Shown piece by piece: positions 58,891-64,000 of a stretch of DNA of 64,000 nucleotides. The notes under the pieces are model-generated. The model ran no database searches. It was given only the letters and a program-made list of their open reading frames with translations, and was not told the origin of the DNA. Source of the DNA: Coprinellus micaceus (Eukaryota; Basidiomycota; Agaricomycetes; Agaricales; Psathyrellaceae). The first letter of the stretch is position 1, and each line of letters starts with the position of its first letter. Both the position numbers and the translations under genes were made by a program. The stretch covers positions 1,240,001-1,304,000 of the forward strand of contig OX596335.1 in NCBI GenBank assembly GCA_951394405.1, written 5' to 3'.

Positions 58891-61800
58891 ATGGCGGATT
58901 CTTGGGACCACTATGGTTCCAACCAGAATGAAAGTCTCCGCGAATTTTTGGTGTCGGCGGAACTCTACGTATCCTCGGCGGCTGGATCGTCACTGAGGAA
59001 GGTGAGTCTGTTTCAGAGTGGTTCATTGACGTTATAGAACTCATGATCGACCCTTGCAGCCTGCTGTGATTCGGAAGAAGGACGGGAAGGACTCGAAATC
59101 GACCACCAATGCAGTGGACGAGAGCAAAGCCAAAGGTTGGTTATGAACTTCCTGGCGTTCTCTACCCCTCTCACAACCCCCGCAAGAGAAGTCAAGTCTC
59201 GGCCTCTCGAAAAGGTTAGCTAGTGCAGGGCAATGGAGGAGCGCGACTTGCAAACTTCTTGAGGAGGGAGACCGATGCTTTTTGAACATTTACGTCGACG
59301 TGAGTCTCATCAGGCGTATGATTCGCCGAGACTTCTCTCACACACACCGCCCGTGCACCACAGGAGGCCATTCTTTACCAGACAGTCTATCTCCACCTAC
59401 TCAATCAGACCGATATCCGGCCAGCAGACCCTTCTCTGTTCTTCCGCAAAGATTGCGTCGGGTTATATTGCATCGCGTGGGTCGCTCCAGTCCGTGTGTC
59501 GCCGTCTCCAAGTCCTCTGATACACAGCCCGTTCCAGTGGTCAGCGTTGGACATCCTCACATGTGGCGGAGCCCATATACCTCCAATTCCCCAATTCCGA
59601 CGTCTGCTCGACATGGCTAGCCTTGCTGAGATCTTACGCTATACCTGAGATCTATGGTCGATGGTTCTTCCCAGTGGATGGCGGCTCGTATCGCATGTGG
59701 CGTCAGGTGGAACTCCTCGTCGCCCAAGGGCGCAACGTGGGGATATCCAGGTCAGATTTCAACACAGATAACCTGGAGGCAGCACCGGATGGCGAAGCTG
59801 ATGTCGATGTGACCTGCGAAATCCACCTTAACGATATCCTGTGCGGGCGTACGACACCCAAGAAGCGCGGCACTGTATCAACGGTTGAATGGCACGAGAA
59901 GTACACGTTCGCTGACCTCCCGCCGTTCGATAGCCTGGATATCGTGGTTTGGAAGGAGAAGAAGGTCATGAAGCCGTCTGTAGTAGGGTTTATTCGGATA
60001 CCGCTCAGCAATTTCCGTCGGGGTGAGCCTATGGAGGGTTGGTTTCCGATCATGCAATCACAGGCTGGGCCTACCCGCGAAATCCAGGTGGGGGAGTTGC
60101 GCCTGAAGATTCGCGTTGATGAGTGCGTTGTGATTTTCTGGCCGAGCCTCACAACTAACACGGTTCACAGAGAGATCGTCTTGCCTTATTCCGCATACAA
60201 GGGCCTCCTCAGGGTAAGCATTCCGTGGGTACTGTTTCCCATCGTACCTGACAATCCCCCCTAGACCTTCCACTCCAGGAACTTCTTGGATTGGCTGTCA
60301 GAACTTGAAACCAAGATGAAGCTCAAAGAGCTGTCGACACCAGTCATGTCATTGGCTGTGGCCAACAACACCCTCATCAAACAAATCCAGGACTACGCGA
60401 CGAGGGAAGTCTTGGAATCAGCCGGTTGTGAGTGTCGCCACCTACCATGCATATGATACACGCGCAGCACTAACGCCGATTCGTCCATCCAGCCCATCAG
60501 ACACTCTTTCGCGGCAATACCGTCCTTACCAAGGTTATGGAACTCGCCATGACATGGTACGGCAAGAACTTCCTCGATGCCAGCATTGGCCCAGTGCTTC
60601 GACGATTATGCGCCGAAAAAGTCGCCATTGAGGTGGACCCCATGCGGAGCCGCAAAGGCACGAAAGACGTGGAACGAAACGTGGACCTGCTCATTCATTG
60701 GTGCCAGGAATTCTGGAACCAAATCTATTCAGTGAGAAATGAATGTCCCAAGTGAGCGCTATTCAGTCTTGGGCACCACCATCAAGGTTCGGGATCGAGC
60801 TGACCATGGTTTCTTCGCAGTGAACTCCGGCGCTTGTTCCAAACCATTCGCACGTTGGTAGAACAACGGACTAAGCCCGAGAGTGGTGGAGGGCCTTCCG
60901 CTGAGCATCGTGACTTACCCAAGCAGAGTGTTTCAGCATTCTGCTTCCTTCGGTTCATCGTTCCTGCCATTCTGCACCCACATCTTTTCGGACTATACCC
61001 AGGTGTGTTGATCCCTATCGAGCGCCCGGAGAATCACATTTCCTAACGATTCAAATAGGCCTGCCGCCCGAGCCGGTTCAGCGCAGTCTTACACTGATAG
61101 CGAAGGTCATCCAGAGCCTTGCTAACCTGAATGCCGTATGTCTGGATATTTATTCTCGCAATCACATCCACTAACTCTCTCATAGTCTGTCCAGAAAGAG
61201 TCGTTCATGGCAGGCGTCAAAGACTTCCTAACAACAAGTCTTCCTGCGATGGTCGACTATATTGCTGCTGTCTCGGCGCCACTTGATGACCCATACCCTT
61301 CTAATCCGGCCATGGCCATGGCCCGACACAACCGATTGAGCATCGTGAATTCGTTACGCGAACGCTCCGGCAAGCTCACGGTACTCGATCGGGAAGCCAT
61401 CCCAGTCCTCCCCTACTTGCTCGATATACCACGCCAACTAGCGATTATCACATCCGCCGTCATTCGCAGCACCCGAGACCCTTCTTTGCAGACGCAAATG
61501 GCCGCTATCAAGGGCATGCCCCTCGAGGAACTTTGCGCCAAATGCTTTGAAGCGGAGGAACAGGCGCTCGTTCGTGTGACCCAGCTCGCCGCGAAGCTGT
61601 CTTTGGACAAAAGACGGCCGTCACTCCCTCATATCAGCTCTACGCAAAACGGCTCAGGCCCTTCAGGCTCGATGGCATCCCTAGATCGTGTCCCAGAGAC
61701 CCCTAGACCGGCACCTAGAGTGAAACGCAAGTCACTTCGACCGTCGACGGCGCCTTCATCTGGGTCCAACCCGTCCCCATCGCGCAAGTTCGTGTTCAAC

Positions 61801-62058
61801 GACGATATGCCCAGTCCAGGGATATTTGGGCGCTCTAAGCTACCTCAGGAACCTAGGTCGCCTCCGACAAGCGATCCGCAGAAGGTACCGCGTCGGCCAC
61901 TTCACGTCAAAGCACCGTCGACGGATTCTGTCCCAACGTACAAGAACATGGGGAAGACGGTCACCTCCCCGACCAAACCGAGGGAGCCGCTCAACGACCC
62001 ATCCGACGACACTAACAAGCGGAAAAAAGGCATCCTCCGCGGGATTCTACGGCTGTAA
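58891..62058 (+). CDS. PH-C2-RasGAP GTPase-activating protein
   Basis: Stimulates GTP hydrolysis by Ras-type GTPases. Eleven exons (58891-59001, 59060-59135, 59187-59299, 59364-59476, 59538-60122, 60171-60213, 60265-60427, 60493-60751, 60821-61002, 61059-61135, 61186-62058) give 864 aa. The N-terminal part resembles a PH domain (WRSATCKLLEEGDRCFLNIY; VAEPIYLQFPN; TWLALLRSYAIPEIYGRWF). A C2 domain follows (DVTCEIHLNDILCGRTTPKK; VEWHEKYTFADLPPFDSLDI). The RasGAP domain has the arginine-finger region HQTLFRGNTVLTKVMELAM and the FLR motif CFLRFIVPAILHPHLFGLYP, then LTLIAKVIQSLANLNA. The ~200-residue tail is Ser/Pro/Arg rich and ends RKKGILRGILRL. The domain order resembles animal RASA/SynGAP and fungal C2-RasGAPs; which GTPase it serves is unknown. 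The acceptor at 59187 (CGCAAG) is atypical but needed for phase. The gene is convergent with AP-2 alpha, 219 bp apart. Confidence 0.92.
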
Positions 62059-62277
62059 CGGACACCCATTAGCCCATGTTACCCCATCTATGGCCGCATC
62101 TATTGACTGATGAACTAATAATATTCGCTTTCTTTCTTGTTGTAATTGTAGTCAGCCAACCACAGTATACCCTGGGGAAAGAGTTTCTTGGAGAGATATG
62201 ATAAACCCCTTGACGACATTACCAGAAAGCGATAGTAGGTTACTTCGTACAATGCGTGCTGTAGATTGATAACGCGG

Positions 62278-64000
62278 TCAGACCGGTCGCTTCGTTCCTT
62301 GTAGCGGTTTCTGTATCAGCTTGAGGACCTCCGCAGAGACTTCCTCCGATGTGCTTCGGCAGGTTAATCTGCAGAGCTATCGAAGGAGGGCCTAAGCATT
62401 TACGAATGAAAGAGTGGGAGATGGTGTTTACCTTGGCCTCCTGGTTCGGTTCCAACCGCAACAAGCATCCCACTTTCCCATCCAGGGACATGTGCAAAAC
62501 ACCCGCAGCCACGATATTACTCGGGTTGGGGTCGATTTCGGACAGCACGTTCAATTTGTTTCCTGATACAACGTCCTTGTGCTTCTTCAAATCGAGCTGG
62601 TTACCGGCCAGGTCAAGGGGGAACACAGCCTGTGCCTCCCGTGGAGGCCCTCCAATCAACTTCCACCGCTCGAAGAAGTCGGCTTGGCCGAGTTTGACAT
62701 GTTCAAAGAACTTGGTCAGCGTAATAGGGAGTCGGAGGGAAACGGCCTGGTGCGACCCAGCCAGGTAAGACACCGTTAGGATTGGCGATTGGCTGAAGAA
62801 CTTCTTGCACTCAATGTTGAGAAGCTGCTGTGACTGGCTACGCGTGTCAATCGTACTCGGTGGAATTTTCGCGAACGACACAGAGAGGGCTTCGGTGTCT
62901 GGAACGTAGAGGGCGGCTGTGAAGGCGGTGAGGGGAGCGGATACTTTATTTCCAAAGTAAATGGCGATCTGGCCCATATGTCCTTGGTATCGAGACTTGA
63001 TGCCGATTTGGATTTGCACGTCTTCGTACAACACGCCTTCATTGGTGTAGGTAAGCCTGTCGTACCACTTGTCGATGTTGGGGCCAACCACGGGTCGTGG
63101 CGGGTGTGAGGACCCTGGCTCTGTTACTGCGTGGGCAGATACGGCCGACAGGTCCAGTCCCGCTAACGAGCTCATGATGTCTGTTGTTTCTGCTTGGCCA
63201 TTGGCAGCAGCTGGCGTCACCTTTTCAATTGCTTTCAGTTCCAAATTTGCTTCTTTCCCTCCATGGATCCAGGTTCGCTTGTCCTCGGTATCGCCGTGCT
63301 TGCGGCTGAGCCGTCCCAGAAGGGCGCTGACCCTGGGAGGGAATGGCGGCATCTCCTCGCAAACGTTCGGGAGGAAATCGTCGTCTTCTGGCCGCGAGGC
63401 AAGCGCGAAATATTCGCAGGCACGCTGCTGTAGTTCAGCATCAAGAACGTGCCTGTAGCGGTCGAAAATGTTGAGCAGCTGTGGTCGGATTTCTGGGAAA
63501 ACGTTGACCCATTTGATGTAGGTGGTCAACAGTAACGAACGCGTAGACGCAACACAGAACTGCGACTTTGAGTGTAATAGATGGAATTGCTCCGGGGGAC
63601 TGTATCCAGGCTCGTTGGCGATGAGATGTCCGTATTCGCCGAGGATGTAACCTGAAAGGGATGTAAGAAGCGATAGCAGGACCAAAACAAACGGTAATTA
63701 CCGCCAACTTTGACCAAACTCTCATGAGTTGACGGTTGCTTGAGGTGCTCGAACGCGACCTTCGCCGCGTACTCTTGAAGGTCCTCGGTGTTGATCACGA
63801 TTTGAACGACGCGGTACCAAACTTCATCCCCCACGTGATCTCCAGCGGCGCTAATGAGTTGCAAGATGGTATCGACATACCACTTGTACGAAGTTGCATA
63901 CTTCTCCGTTAGAATGGCCACCTTCAACACCATCTCCTCCCGGAGCGCATAATCTGCCACTCTCAGATAACGCAAGAGCTCTCCAACAATCACCTCCGAA
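62278..64000 (-). CDS. AP-2 adaptor complex alpha subunit, C-terminal half (runs off the window)
   Basis: Large subunit of the clathrin adaptor that sorts cargo at the plasma membrane. Visible exons: from the window edge to 63702, 63651-62432 and 62376-62278. The trunk solenoid is seen in [40 protein letters not shown] and [16 protein letters not shown] then [16 protein letters not shown] flexible hinge follows. The ear domain has [33 protein letters not shown] and [20 protein letters not shown]. The last exon reads [20 protein letters not shown] then IQKPL and stops at 62278, matching alpha adaptins. The acceptor at 62377-62378 (GATAG) is chosen over an earlier TTAG because only it gives this conserved end. 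The N-terminal half lies outside the window. Confidence 0.94.

Overview
The window is nuclear DNA of a filamentous basidiomycete, most likely an Agaricomycete. Genes are dense, on both strands, and cut by many short GT-AG introns (mostly 50-75 nt). The protein families fit: a Rec8 kleisin, fungal GRAM-membrane and DENN proteins, Hsp104, and a DUF6533-type seven-helix protein. No bacterial, viral or transposon genes were recognised. Names rest on motifs read by eye; no database search was possible.

Layout. 1-439 (-) isopentenyl-diphosphate isomerase, cut by the window edge. 1018-4255 (-) REC8 meiotic cohesin. 4554-6752 (-) GRAM/membrane protein, sharing a 255-bp divergent promoter with 7008-10917 (+) INCENP/Sli15. 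11218-13732 (+) DCP2 decapping enzyme. 16502-17851 (+) ribose-phosphate pyrophosphokinase. 18086-21526 (+) Ime2/MAK-type kinase. 22845-23891 (-) complex I NDUFS6-type subunit. 24161-27211 (-) HSP104. 27908-29969 (-) DUF6533-like membrane protein. About 31012-31300 (-) a decayed copy of the HSP104 5' end and promoter. 31338-33186 (-) unrecognised 557-aa gene. 34210-36599 (+) NIPA-type Mg transporter. 38239-42472 (+) DENN protein. 42972-54452 (-) VPS13. 55605-56345 (+) unrecognised 168-aa gene. 56983-58242 (+) ELO fatty acid elongase. 58891-62058 (+) PH-C2-RasGAP. 62278-64000 (-) AP-2 alpha adaptin, running off the window.

Most genes are unrelated housekeeping genes. Three act in meiosis or chromosome segregation (REC8, INCENP, Ime2-like kinase) and three in membrane lipid or vesicle work (VPS13, ELO, AP-2).

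The most striking signal is in gene structure. Restoring conserved reading frames requires extremely small exons: one nucleotide in the PRPP synthetase gene (17197), six in NDUFS6 (22956-22961), and 11 and 16 in REC8, plus a 36-nt REC8 intron. Ordinary gene finders would miss these. The second notable feature is the HSP104 5' copy, which carries the heat-shock promoter architecture in degenerate form and has a premature stop.
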